Source: Bombilactobacillus thymidiniphilus
GTDB taxonomy: Bacteria; Bacillota; Bacilli; Lactobacillales; Lactobacillaceae
Length of the DNA: 64,000 nt
Direction of reading: 5' to 3'
Assembly: GCF_023380245.1 (NCBI RefSeq)
Contig: NZ_CP093365.1
Span: 806,001-870,000 of the forward strand
Of the stretch, positions 1 through 8,496 are shown one piece after another (position 1 is the stretch's first letter; each line of letters starts with the position of its first letter). The position numbers and the translations under genes were made by a program. The notes under the pieces are model-generated. The model was not told where the DNA came from, did not search any database, and saw nothing but the letters and a program-made list of their open reading frames with translations.

Positions 1-222
1 TGCTACACCTCAACTAAATTACTAATAAGTTCAGCAACCTCTTCTTTGATTTATTACTAGAAATTAATTTTAAATTAATTTTGCCAAAAGTCAACTATCT
101 TATGACGATTACCAGTATAATTTAGGAAAATTAATTGACGTATGCTAAGAAAGTGCATTAGACTTATTATTGTATAGTATATAATATTCGTGGCTGTGTT
201 GTAATAAAGGGGGAACCATATT
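1..222. other. Window edge and upstream region without a recognisable gene
   Basis: No supported gene. A plus-strand frame is open from base 1 to a TAG at 58-60 and could be the last codons of a gene outside the window, but about 19 codons cannot be judged. A TATAAT hexamer at 180-185 is a plausible -10 box for the following small gene; no convincing -35 lies 16-18 bases before it. A G-rich ribosome binding site (AAAGGGGGAA) precedes the ATG at 223. Confidence 0.4.
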
Positions 223-420
223 ATGGATAAAATGGAAATTTCTGCTGCTGTTCAAAAGGCAATTAGTGAAGAATACGATGTGATGGCGCAGAATTTGGCT
301 GAACGCTTATCTGAAGCTGTTTCGGTTAATTTCAACGACTTAAATGAAAATTTAGTGGCGACAATGTATAGCGAATTAGAACAAACTTTGAAACCAGCTA
401 TTTTGCGACAATTATACTGA
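223..420 (+). CDS. Small helical protein of unknown function
   Basis: A 65-residue acidic, probably all-helical protein with no signal peptide, membrane segment or recognised family. The ATG is preceded by a GGGGG-type ribosome binding site followed by an ATATT spacer. This closely resembles the leader of the type VII partner gene at 3213 and the leader at 41450, so a small WXG-like or type VII-associated helical protein is possible. There is no WxG motif and no LXG toxin directly beside it, so this is only a suggestion. The gene is free-standing, 100 bases ahead of the ECF transporter gene. Confidence 0.55.
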   Translation: MDKMEISAAVQKAISEEYDVMAQNLAERLSEAVSVNFNDLNENLVATMYSELEQTLKPAILRQLY

Positions 421-521
421 TTTTTTGTGTAATTTTATAAAGAGCGGTTACATACGTAACTCGTTGTTGTTGTCGTGGATTAGTATAATAGTTTGTACAT
501 TGTAAACGAGAGGTGAATAAG

Positions 522-1115
522 GTGAACAAAGGTAAAGCTTATAAAATAGCTATTCGAGCAATTTTAATTGCAATCATTATCATTCAAACTATGACGCCTT
601 TTTTAGGTTTTATACCTTTAGGCATTATTAATATCACAATTGTGCATATTACAGTTATTGTCGCGGCAATTGTTTTGAGCCCAGCAGATGGGGCTTTAAT
701 TGGCTTAATTTGGGGACTGGGAACAATGTTGCGAGCCTATACCGCGCCAACATCTCCGCTGGATACATTAGTATTTACTAATCCCATTATCGCAGTTTTG
801 CCTCGTGTTTTAGTAGGCTATTTTGCAGGGATTACTTATCGATTTTTCAAAAATAAATTTCATAAAGCAGTTTTAAGCATGACGATTGCGTCCGTCGTAG
901 GGACGTTGACGAATACAGTATTTGTTTTAGGCTTGATGCGAATTATGTATGCTTCAGCTATGGCTTCTTCTTATGGTACTAGCGTTAGTTTGTTGAATAA
1001 AACAATTATGGGAGTCGTAGCTTCTAACGGCATACCAGAATTAATTGCAGCAGTAATCATCGTACCAATTATCTGTAGTGCACTGTTCAAAGCTAATAAA
1101 TTTTTACGAACGTAA
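522..1115 (+). CDS. ECF transporter S component (substrate-binding membrane subunit)
   Basis: About 197 residues with five or six hydrophobic segments, a basic amphipathic N-terminus (KAYKIAIRAI) and a loop rich in small residues, the usual plan of ECF-type S components of the ECF_trnsprt family (PF12822). Such subunits bind a vitamin or other micronutrient and dock on a shared EcfA/A'/T energising module, which is not in this window. The substrate cannot be read from sequence; a PanT- or riboflavin-type subunit is possible. A GTG also exists at 513, but AGAGGTG at 509-515 is properly spaced only for the GTG at 522, so that start is preferred. A TATAAT at 484-489 may be the -10 box. Confidence 0.8.
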   Translation: MNKGKAYKIAIRAILIAIIIIQTMTPFLGFIPLGIINITIVHITVIVAAIVLSPADGALIGLIWGLGTMLRAYTAPTSPLDTLVFTNPIIAVLPRVLVGYFAGITYRFFKNKFHKAVLSMTIASVVGTLTNTVFVLGLMRIMYASAMASSYGTSVSLLNKTIMGVVASNGIPELIAAVIIVPIICSALFKANKFLRT

Positions 1116-1136
1116 TCTTAATAAGGAAGGTTAGAT

Positions 1137-3107
1137 TTGTCACTTTTTTTCACCGTATTATTAATGATCATTGCAACAGTTGTTGCTAATATTTTATATT
1201 CACTGTATTCCAAAATTCCACTAGCTTTTTACCAAATTGGCTTGGGGTTTGCTATTTCGTGGTTTCCGCAATTTTCCCATTTTCAATTGAAATCGGAAAT
1301 TTTTTTTCTAGTAATTATAGCGCCATTGATGTTTCAAGAAGGCAAGAATACTGACTATAAAGTACTTAAAAAGAATTTGAAGAATGTTATTTCGTTGGCT
1401 GTTGTTTTAGCACTTGTGACAATCATTGTCGGCGGTGCTTTAGTGCATTTTTTGTGGGCAGCATTACCCTTGTCTTTGGCTTTTGTTTTATTGTCAATTT
1501 TGGCACCAACTGATGCTGTTGCAGTGTCATCGATTACTTCTAACGTCGAAGTTCCTGAACCGGTTATGAATACACTGGAAAATGAATCCCTATTCAATGA
1601 TGCTTCTGGTTTAGTAGTAATGAACTTAGCTTTGCTATCTTTTGCAACTGGCAAGTTTCATTTGTGGAGCAGTATTGGGAATTTTTTGTTTGTTTTTATT
1701 GGCGGTGTTGTTGTTGGAGCTTTACTAGGATTTATATTTGTTTCTCTACAAATAATCTGTCAACGTCATTTGTTTGATTCAACTTCGATAATGGTTCCCT
1801 TAAATGTCATGACCCCCTTTTTAGTTTATTTGATGGCAGAAGAACTACATATGTCTGGTATTTTGGCAGTAGTAGCTGCGGGTGTTGTGCAGGGCATTTA
1901 TCGCAAGCGTTTGTTATTGACGTCTTCATCACATCAAATGATATTGTCCTCTACATGGGATATAATTACTAATTTATTAAACGGTTTTGTATTTGTCTTA
2001 TTGGGGACAACTTTGCCCCGTAATTTGCTATCCTTGGCAGAATATAGTAATTTGCATTTTACTTCTCTTTTGTTATTAGCAGTAATTCTTTATTTATTAA
2101 TGTTGTTATTACGCTATGCTTGGAGTCAGTGGGACTTGGTCAAATTGCCAATTCCAGCGACCGAGAAGAAACGGAATAGCTGGGTAATTGCCTTAAGCGG
2201 AGTTCATGGGACAATTACTTTGGCGATGGCATTCTCATTGCCAGTCATGACGCATCGCCAGTTAGTGCCTTTGCGCGTAGATTTAATTTTTATTGCGGAA
2301 ATTGTGATTTTATTGAGCTTGTTAGTACCGACTATTTTATTACCCCATTTGTTACCCAGCAAAATGGACCAATTTTCTATGGCAGAGTTTAATAATTTGT
2401 TAGATAGAATGGTTAATTATGCTATCCAGGAGTTACGAGAGAATGATGATCAAGATGCAGTTATTTTGCAACGTGTTATTACGTTGTTAAATAGCCAGAA
2501 AATGCACCGTGATCGGATTGATGTTAAGACTGTACGGCAGATTTTTGAAAAAACTGGCGCAGTGGAGTTTGAGAAGATTGATCAATTAGCGCAAGACGGG
2601 CAAATTAAATATCGTTTTGCATCGCAATATAATCGCCATCAATTAATTCATTTGCAGAGAATGTCCAATAATCCATGGTTACGCGTGAAATTATGGTTGA
2701 AATGGCTCCAGTTGCGCTGGCGTTTTAAAAAGTTGAGCCATAAATATCATTTTAAGTATGATCCTGAACATAGTCGGTTTGGTGGCGGAAATCGCAAGCA
2801 ACTATGGCAGCGGCTTGAAAATCAAGGCTATTTAGCGGTGATGAATTATCTAAATGATTTCCAATCGACAGATAACCTCATTGAGGTACAATGGGTACGC
2901 CATTATTATGAGAATCGTCATCAGAAGTATAATCAGTCAGAGTTGGATTCCGACCAAGAACAACAATTGATTATTCAAGCTTTTCAGTATGAATATTATT
3001 TTGTGCAACAAGAAATGAAAAAACATAAATTGACGGCAGATTTGGTTTCTGCTTTAAATGAGAAAATTTCAGCTGATCAATTTGTTTATATGACATCAGA
3101 TGATTAA
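1137..3107 (+). CDS. Na+(K+)/H+ antiporter, CPA1/NhaP family
   Basis: A 656-residue membrane protein. Residues 1 to about 415 form the antiporter core with about 12 hydrophobic segments. Typical CPA1 motifs are visible: an APTDAVAV stretch near residue 125, ESLFNDASGLV near 145 containing the ND pair that binds the cation, and a GVHGTITLA segment near 355. A hydrophilic C-terminal region of about 240 residues is probably cytoplasmic and regulatory. The family exchanges cytoplasmic Na+ or K+ for external protons in pH and salt homeostasis. The start is TTG, supported by AAGGAAGG nine bases upstream. The gene lies 21 bases after the ECF S component and may be cotranscribed with it. A weak terminator follows. 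Confidence 0.9.
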   Translation: MSLFFTVLLMIIATVVANILYSLYSKIPLAFYQIGLGFAISWFPQFSHFQLKSEIFFLVIIAPLMFQEGKNTDYKVLKKNLKNVISLAVVLALVTIIVGGALVHFLWAALPLSLAFVLLSILAPTDAVAVSSITSNVEVPEPVMNTLENESLFNDASGLVVMNLALLSFATGKFHLWSSIGNFLFVFIGGVVVGALLGFIFVSLQIICQRHLFDSTSIMVPLNVMTPFLVYLMAEELHMSGILAVVAAGVVQGIYRKRLLLTSSSHQMILSSTWDIITNLLNGFVFVLLGTTLPRNLLSLAEYSNLHFTSLLLLAVILYLLMLLLRYAWSQWDLVKLPIPATEKKRNSWVIALSGVHGTITLAMAFSLPVMTHRQLVPLRVDLIFIAEIVILLSLLVPTILLPHLLPSKMDQFSMAEFNNLLDRMVNYAIQELRENDDQDAVILQRVITLLNSQKMHRDRIDVKTVRQIFEKTGAVEFEKIDQLAQDGQIKYRFASQYNRHQLIHLQRMSNNPWLRVKLWLKWLQLRWRFKKLSHKYHFKYDPEHSRFGGGNRKQLWQRLENQGYLAVMNYLNDFQSTDNLIEVQWVRHYYENRHQKYNQSELDSDQEQQLIIQAFQYEYYFVQQEMKKHKLTADLVSALNEKISADQFVYMTSDD

Positions 3108-3141
3108 AAAGCAGTTGCTAATTTAAGATAACTGTTTTTAT
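3106..3141 (+). terminator. Weak intrinsic terminator after the antiporter
   Basis: CAGTT at 3112-3116 pairs with AACTG at 3130-3134. A-rich sequence lies before the stem and a T-rich run after it. The stem is short, so confidence is moderate. Confidence 0.5.
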
Positions 3142-3159
3142 TTTATTTAAAATTAAGGC

Positions 3160-3188
3160 TTGCCTAATAAATAATACTTTTTTATAAT
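3160..3188 (+). promoter_or_regulatory. Promoter of LXG locus 1
   Basis: TTGCCT at 3160-3165 and TATAAT at 3183-3188 with a 17-base spacer form a good sigma-A-type promoter about 25 bases before the first partner gene. A GGGGGG ribosome binding site follows at about 3199-3204. Confidence 0.6.
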
Positions 3189-3212
3189 CGAATTATAAGG
3201 GGGGTACATATT

Positions 3213-3476
3213 TTGGTTAAAATAAAATCCGATCAAGCCGTTGCTCAACAACACGCGACTAACTTAAAAGTCCAAACTAACAAAGTGACACCTGCTAATG
3301 CGGGTGCCACTAATTTAAGTGGCGTGAAAGATATGGTCAAAGTTCAGACTAAATTAGGTGCTAACGCGACCAAGTTGCAACAGGCCAGTCAAACTTTGAG
3401 CACCAAATTGAATCGTGTGGCCAGTGGTTTAAGTAAACAAGATCAGCAGGTGAGTCAATTATGGAATCAAAAATAA
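3213..3476 (+). CDS. Type VII LXG-associated small helical protein (Lap1 / SACOL2603-like)
   Basis: An 87-residue protein, predicted helical apart from an N-terminal Ala/Thr-rich stretch, with no signal peptide or membrane segment. Size, position and a Q-D-Q pattern near the C-terminus fit the WXG100-like partners encoded first in LXG operons (DUF3130 or TIGR04197 type). In characterised LXG systems these bind the LXG domain and present it to the type VII secretion ATPase. The start is TTG after GGGGGG with a seven- to nine-base spacer. Its end overlaps the next gene by 16 bases, so translation is probably coupled. Family assignment rests on gene order and general character; a profile search was not possible. 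Confidence 0.7.
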   Translation: MVKIKSDQAVAQQHATNLKVQTNKVTPANAGATNLSGVKDMVKVQTKLGANATKLQQASQTLSTKLNRVASGLSKQDQQVSQLWNQK

Positions 3477-3784
3477 AAGAACTCCAAGCAAAGGCGCGCC
3501 AAGTCGAAGAACAGTTAGCCGAGCAGCGTCATGAATTTCAGCGCCAAAACGAACAAGAACAATCAGTAAATAATTTTTTGCGCCAACAATTCAATCGAGT
3601 GGCCGATCGGGCACAAGCACAAGGTGATCGCCAATTGTTGGCTAACTTAAGTTCAGTACAGCAAGATGTTATCCAACGCCAACAACAGTATTTAACACAA
3701 TTAAGCGATCAACAACAACAAAAGCAACATGAATTTAATGCACAATTAGACGATCTACAAGCAACTATTCAAACCCAACGATGA
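3461..3784 (+). CDS. Type VII LXG-associated coiled-coil protein (Lap2 / DUF3958-like)
   Basis: A 107-residue, extremely Gln/Glu/Arg-rich coiled coil without hydrophobic segments. It is the second gene of the partner-partner-toxin order seen in LXG operons, where a DUF3958-type protein joins the first partner and the LXG domain in one targeting complex. The ATG lies inside the end of the preceding gene and has AGGTGAG upstream. The stop TGA overlaps an ATG of the toxin gene. The equivalent protein in LXG locus 3 (48805-49140) has the same length and character but little obvious identity, which suggests each partner is matched to its own toxin. Confidence 0.7.
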   Translation: MESKIKELQAKARQVEEQLAEQRHEFQRQNEQEQSVNNFLRQQFNRVADRAQAQGDRQLLANLSSVQQDVIQRQQQYLTQLSDQQQQKQHEFNAQLDDLQATIQTQR

Positions 3785-3798
3785 AAGGCAGAGCAATA

Positions 3799-5514
3799 AT
3801 GGGCGGACTGCACTGGGGACAAAGTGATACGCAACAAGTTATCAACAGTTTAAAACAACAAATCAAGGCGATCGAGCCGGCAATTGCCGACTTAAAGCAA
3901 GCCATCTCAGCGCTCCAAAGTGATATTGGCACCGGGCAAGCCTTGTCCGGCACGGCTTACAGTAAAGTCAGTCAATCGCTAGAAAGCACCGTAATGCCAG
4001 TGATCACGGCTTTTTCAGATCTAAATGACAGTGTGCAAGGCAAAGTTTCGGTATTTCAACAAACCGATGCTACATTGCAAGGCTATGGCAATGTTTTGGA
4101 TGAAGCCGAATTAGAAGCTAACATTCAATCTTTTCAGAAAATGACGAGTGCGCTCAGTTCCCTCAAACGCGCCACACCCATCGGCAAAAGCTTAGTGCAG
4201 CAAGCCATGGCGCCACTGCAAGCGATGACAAAAAATGAACAAAAGCGCTTGCAGGCACTCAAAGAAGCGCAACAAAAAACTAAATCCTTATTTGATGCGG
4301 AAGATGACGTTATTGCCCAGATTGCCCGAGGTTTGGCAGCCATTAATGACAGCACCATGAATCCCGACGGTTCGCTAAATATTAGTGCCGACTCCGACTG
4401 GCTGAAAAGTGTTGAACATTATTCGGATCATAAGTTAGACTATATTTTGGCAACGATCAGTTATCCAGCAGGATTAGATGCTGCGGGGCGCAAAGAATAT
4501 CGTGCCGCAGTCAAAAAACAATTAAAGAAGCTAAGTAAAGAAGGCTGGCCGGCTAGTAGCCAGTTAGCTTATGTAAAATATTTGAATAAGCATCAACAAA
4601 AAGCCAGTCTCAAAACGGTCGACATGCAGCACTTGAATCACATTTACAAGCAAAGCCAAACCGTGGGTTCCAAAGTCTTCATGGACATGTGGAATGTTTG
4701 GCAGCTAGATAAGAGTCCGGCAATCGCTAAGCAAAAATTGACCACTTTGACTAAAGTACTGCAAGTTCCGGGCAATTTACCAGAAGATGCCGAATCCACC
4801 CGGAAACTGTTGGCGCACTTTGATAAAAAGTTAGCGCCAAATAATAAATTCTGGGATAGTTTGGCTAAAACCGTCCAAACCGCATTCCCAACGGAAAATG
4901 GACTCAACGACGGTTCCAATTTGGGACAAAAAATCCATAATTTGCGCTATATCATTTCTGCTCAGCAGGCGCAGTATATCCGCGATAATTACCCGGGAAA
5001 AACAGACGCAGAAAAGCTAGCCAATTACATGAAGGATTGTGGCAAGGGGTCTTATGAGCTGGAAGGTTCCCGATTGCATCAGAAAATGAATCGGTCTACA
5101 GGCGAATATCCCCAAGGCTATGGCAAAGGTGATTACAAGGTTACGCAAAATTTTCATACAGAGTTTCTTTTAAACAGCGAAGGGAAGTTCCAAAATGAAA
5201 TTGATCCCGATGGCATTAATTCTAACGGGCAAATCAATGGCGCTAGTTTTAATTACGGTAATAAAAAAGGCAACACGCATAAATATTTAGATATTAATGT
5301 AGTTAAAAAATTAGATCCACAATGGCGGCATGACAAATCAGGAAATTATATATCACCAATCTTAGGATCACAAGCACCAAAAGGTTCAGATAAATATCCA
5401 GATAGCTATACTAATTCTCATGGTCATTATGCCATTAATGGCATGTCGTCTAAAGATAATGCGACACAACTAGGACATGAATTTGATCAGATGGTTAAGG
5501 GACAAAAAAAATGA
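3799..5514 (+). CDS. LXG-family type VII secreted toxin with DUF3114-like C-terminal domain
   Basis: A 571-residue polymorphic toxin. Residues 1 to about 200 are a helical LXG-type domain used for export through the type VII system. A linker follows, and from about residue 334 a domain resembles DUF3114 as remembered, with HNLRYIISAQQAQYIR, FHTEFLL, INGASFNYG and DPQWRH stretches. Its activity is unknown. The start at 3799 is chosen over the ATG at 3781 because AAAGG is spaced for it and its first residues align with the LXG protein at 49137. The stop overlaps the ATG of the first immunity gene (ATGA). The DNA from about 4798 onwards, the whole C-terminal module, recurs as displaced copies at 6780, 7773 and 9174 and as scars near 10481 and 10648. 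Confidence 0.85.
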   Translation: MGGLHWGQSDTQQVINSLKQQIKAIEPAIADLKQAISALQSDIGTGQALSGTAYSKVSQSLESTVMPVITAFSDLNDSVQGKVSVFQQTDATLQGYGNVLDEAELEANIQSFQKMTSALSSLKRATPIGKSLVQQAMAPLQAMTKNEQKRLQALKEAQQKTKSLFDAEDDVIAQIARGLAAINDSTMNPDGSLNISADSDWLKSVEHYSDHKLDYILATISYPAGLDAAGRKEYRAAVKKQLKKLSKEGWPASSQLAYVKYLNKHQQKASLKTVDMQHLNHIYKQSQTVGSKVFMDMWNVWQLDKSPAIAKQKLTTLTKVLQVPGNLPEDAESTRKLLAHFDKKLAPNNKFWDSLAKTVQTAFPTENGLNDGSNLGQKIHNLRYIISAQQAQYIRDNYPGKTDAEKLANYMKDCGKGSYELEGSRLHQKMNRSTGEYPQGYGKGDYKVTQNFHTEFLLNSEGKFQNEIDPDGINSNGQINGASFNYGNKKGNTHKYLDINVVKKLDPQWRHDKSGNYISPILGSQAPKGSDKYPDSYTNSHGHYAINGMSSKDNATQLGHEFDQMVKGQKK

Positions 5515-6131
5515 AAACGCAAAAATTACGTAATTTCATAATGATTGTTTTTTTATTTATTCCTACTTTTACAGAAACAATAACTATTCCAAACACTAAT
5601 GTAGTTCAAGCTAAAACCATTAAACATAAAAGAAAGTCTCATAAAGCTAAATCAGCTAAAAAAATTGAAATTGGGCAAGTTTATTGGAATGACAAGAGTT
5701 ACAGTTGTATCAAATTATTAGATAAAGAAAATTATGCGGTTATAAAATTAGATAGTGCTCCACAGCAGGCTTTTAAAGATGGCGATTTTTCTCAAACGTA
5801 TTTTTATACTGGTAAATATGTTCGTAATGGTAGCACTTATATATTACATGGCCAAACTAATGATGTTGCTTCTGTGTCTTTTATGGACATGCATCAGGTC
5901 AATAAAAAAGAATATTCTTATAGTTACGGACCTCAGCGAGGTAAACAAAGCAATATAAATATATATCAAAAAAGGGGGATATACTACAGCACAATATATC
6001 AAGATGGTAAGAAAAATGTTGGGGCACCTTTGATAAAACAAAGTAATTCTATTAAGTACGTAAAAGGGAGTATTTTTCCTAATAATTATCAGGAGTTTTT
6101 TCAACAGTTTACGTATGTTCCAGATAAGTAA
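5511..6131 (+). CDS. Exported immunity protein for the LXG1 toxin (copy A)
   Basis: A 206-residue protein with a clear Sec-type signal peptide: a basic N-terminus (KTQKLR), a hydrophobic core (MIVFLFIPTF) and an Ala-X-Ala-like site after NVVQA. A very basic segment and a beta-rich mature domain follow, with conserved KKIEIGQVYW, ISFMDM-like (VSFMDM) and FPNNYQEFFQQFTY motifs. No known family is recognised. It overlaps the toxin stop by four bases and takes its ribosome binding site (AAGGGACA) from the toxin 3' end. By position it is the cognate immunity gene. Four intact paralogues follow downstream. Export implies that protection happens outside the cytoplasmic membrane. Confidence 0.75.
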   Translation: MKTQKLRNFIMIVFLFIPTFTETITIPNTNVVQAKTIKHKRKSHKAKSAKKIEIGQVYWNDKSYSCIKLLDKENYAVIKLDSAPQQAFKDGDFSQTYFYTGKYVRNGSTYILHGQTNDVASVSFMDMHQVNKKEYSYSYGPQRGKQSNINIYQKRGIYYSTIYQDGKKNVGAPLIKQSNSIKYVKGSIFPNNYQEFFQQFTYVPDK

Positions 6132-6152
6132 ATTATTGATAATTGTCTAAAA

Positions 6153-6779
6153 ATGAAGAACAAAAAATTATATATTTCAATAGTTGTATCTTTATTGTTG
6201 ACCTTAGTTATGGTGGAAAATCCATGTCATGACGGTAATAATGTTATTCAAGCTCAAATCAAAACATCTAAAAATCAGCGTAAACAACAATATCAAGTTA
6301 AAAAAATTAAAATTGGACAGGTGTATTATTTTGTCCATAGATATAATGATGAAAAATTGTACATCAAATTACTTGATCAGCAACGTTATTCAGTAATTAT
6401 ATTGAATAGCAATCCTAGTAGAAGCTTTAAAAACGGCGATTTTTATAAAATAGATTTTTATACGGGACAATATTTTATTAAAAATAATGATTATATATTG
6501 AACAGTCCAACTAATGATTTTTCTTCTGTTTATTTTACGAACAATAAAAAATTAAAGCGCAAACAATATTCATTTATTAGTGGTCCCGAATATGTAAAAG
6601 TTGATGCAATGAATATGCATTTAAAGAAAGACAAATACGTCATTGGATTGAGTAAGATAGAAATAGATCCGTCTTACCCGTTGTTTAAACACAATAATAC
6701 CATTCAAGGATTCAAGGATAGTATTTTCCCCAATAATTCTGATGAGTTTTTCCAGCAATTTAGTTATGTTCCAGAATGA
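6153..6779 (+). CDS. Exported immunity-like protein (copy B)
   Basis: A 208-residue paralogue of the preceding gene. It has a signal peptide ending NVIQA, the KKIKIGQVYYF entry motif, a FKNGDFYKIDFYTGQYF segment matching copy A, and the C-terminal FPNNSDEFFQQFSYVPE motif. It lies 21 bases after copy A without a toxin module between them and has no strong ribosome binding site, so it may depend on readthrough from copy A. Its last codons run directly into a toxin fragment at a short stretch of shared sequence (TTCCAGAATGA). It could be immunity to a variant of the toxin that is no longer encoded intact. Confidence 0.7.
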   Translation: MKNKKLYISIVVSLLLTLVMVENPCHDGNNVIQAQIKTSKNQRKQQYQVKKIKIGQVYYFVHRYNDEKLYIKLLDQQRYSVIILNSNPSRSFKNGDFYKIDFYTGQYFIKNNDYILNSPTNDFSSVYFTNNKKLKRKQYSFISGPEYVKVDAMNMHLKKDKYVIGLSKIEIDPSYPLFKHNNTIQGFKDSIFPNNSDEFFQQFSYVPE

Positions 6780-7078
6780 ATTGATCCAGAAGGGGCCAAA
6801 CCCAACGGTGTGATCAACGGGGCTAGTTTCAATTACGCTAATGAAAATGATGATATGCACAAACATCTGGATATTAATGTGGTGAAAAATTGGACCCTAA
6901 ATGGAGAACGAATATATCGAATGGATACAAATCTCCAGTTAGAAATGATCAAGTGAAAAATTTGAGCGATCGTAAAAATAGTTACAGTAACAAAGATGGC
7001 AACTATGCAATAAATGGACTATCATCTAAGGACAATACTGAACATCTAGCTAATAAATTTGATCAAATGGTGAAATAA
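6780..7078 (+). pseudogene. Displaced toxin C-terminal fragment (last ~100 codons), frameshifted
   Basis: This DNA encodes the end of a DUF3114-like toxin module, recognisable by INGASFNYA, KHLDINVVK, DPKWRTN, YAINGLSSKDN and FDQMVK. It is more diverged than the other copies (for example EGAKPNG in place of DGINSNG), so it comes from another toxin variant. One base is missing in an A-run near 6885, so the first part and the last part (from 6890) lie in different frames. There is no LXG region and no ribosome binding site. It ends 5 bases before immunity copy C, just as the intact toxin ends at copy A. Confidence 0.8.
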
Positions 7079-7083
7079 GCTGA

Positions 7084-7746
7084 ATGAAAAATAAAATATT
7101 ACGTAATTTAATTATTATTATTATTTTATTTGTACCTATACGTACAGAGATAATCATACCAGCCAGCAATATAGTATCTGCTGGTGCATCTCATCATTTC
7201 AAAACTAAAAAATCTTCAAGACCAGTCAAAAAAATAAAAATAGGTCAAGTTTATTGGAATTATGGTTATGGATATGGTATTAAATTTGTTGATCAAACTC
7301 ATTATGCAATAGTTAGAGTAGATAGTTCACCACAAAGGATATTTGCCGATAATGATAATGCTGTTATTGACTTTTACTATGGGATATATTCTCGTAAAGC
7401 AAATCATTACTTATTATCTAAACGAGTTAGTAGTGTTATTTCTATTTCCTTTATGGATATGAAGAGATGGCGGGAGAAACAATATACCTTTATTGATGAA
7501 TCTTATAATCAAAAATCTAATAGGTCCGAACTATATTTAAAAAATGGTCGATATTATATAGCCAGTGTTAGTAAAAAAAATAAATTAGAAGATGCCTATG
7601 CTCTAAGCAAATATACAAATAAAATAAAAGGGGTGAAAAACACCACCTTCCCCAATAACTCTCAAGAATTTTTACAACAATTTCATTATCTATCATTAGA
7701 TAATTGGAAAAATAAAGTAAATCACTTTTCCAAGCAAAAAAAATAG
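7084..7746 (+). CDS. Exported immunity-like protein (copy C)
   Basis: A 220-residue member of the same family. Its signal peptide has an Ile-rich core (LIIIIILFVP) and a cleavage site after IVSA. The mature protein shows KKIKIGQVYW, SISFMDMKRW, and TFPNNSQEFLQQFHY before a lysine-rich tail. It follows a decayed toxin fragment with six bases between them, and the fragment's 3' end supplies a GGTGA ribosome binding site. It is the likely cognate immunity of the toxin variant whose fragment precedes it. It is AT-rich like its paralogues. Function is inferred from position and homology only. Confidence 0.7.
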   Translation: MKNKILRNLIIIIILFVPIRTEIIIPASNIVSAGASHHFKTKKSSRPVKKIKIGQVYWNYGYGYGIKFVDQTHYAIVRVDSSPQRIFADNDNAVIDFYYGIYSRKANHYLLSKRVSSVISISFMDMKRWREKQYTFIDESYNQKSNRSELYLKNGRYYIASVSKKNKLEDAYALSKYTNKIKGVKNTTFPNNSQEFLQQFHYLSLDNWKNKVNHFSKQKK

Positions 7747-7772
7747 CCAAGACGAAATAGCAATCTCATAGT

Positions 7773-8494
7773 CTACCCGGAAACTGTTGGCGCACTTTGA
7801 TAAAAAGTTAGCCCCAAATAATAAATTTTGGGATAGTTTGGCTAAAACCGTCCAAACCGCATTCCCAACGAAAAAAGGACTCAACGATGGTTCCAATTTG
7901 GGACAAAAAATCCATAATTTGCGCTATATCATTTCCGCTCAGCAAGCGCAGTATATCCGCGATAATTACCCGGGAAAAACAGACGCAGAAAAGCTGGCTA
8001 ACTATATGAAAGAATGCGGCAAGGGGTCTTACGAGCTGGAGGGCTCTCGATTGCATCAGAAAATGAATCTGTCTACGGGGGAATATCCCCAAGGCTATGG
8101 CAAAGGTGATTACAAGGTTACACAAAATTTTCATACAGAGTTCCTTTTAAATAGCGAAGGTAAGTTTCAAAATGAAATTGATCCCGATGGCATTAATCTC
8201 AATGGACAAATCAATGGTGCTAGTTTTAATTATGGTAATAAAAAAGTCAACACGCATAAATATTTAGATATTAATGTGGTTCATGATTTGGATCCGCAAT
8301 GGCGACACAATAATTCGAATGGATATAAATCGCCATATTTAGACAGTGATGCACCCAAAGGTTCATCTAAATATCCAGATAGCTATACTAATAGCCATGG
8401 TCACTATGCCATTAATGGAATGTTATCAAAAGATAATGCCACACAACTGGGGCATAAATTTGATCAGATGGTTAAAAAAAGTACTGGACAATAA
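7773..8494 (+). pseudogene. Orphan toxin C-terminal module (displaced copy 2)
   Basis: From about 7773 the sequence is nearly identical to the 3' part of the full toxin gene (from about 4798 to its end). It covers the whole DUF3114-like module, including HNLRYIISAQQAQYIR, FHTEFLL and INGASFNYG, and shows no frameshift. An in-frame TTG at 7787 would allow a 235-residue product, but no ribosome binding site precedes it and the LXG and partner-binding parts are absent. It is most simply a silent cassette. The last third differs from the full toxin (HDLDPQWRHNNSNG), so it is a distinct variant. It stops two bases before immunity copy D. Confidence 0.8.
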
Positions 8495-8496
8495 AA

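Noticed and set aside
1355-1654. 99-codon open frame on the minus strand
   Set aside because: It lies wholly inside the antiporter gene, reads its complement and has no ribosome binding site.
7808-8134. 108-codon minus-strand frame inside an orphan toxin module
   Set aside because: It is the complement of conserved toxin codons and appears only because those codons lack certain stops; no start signal.
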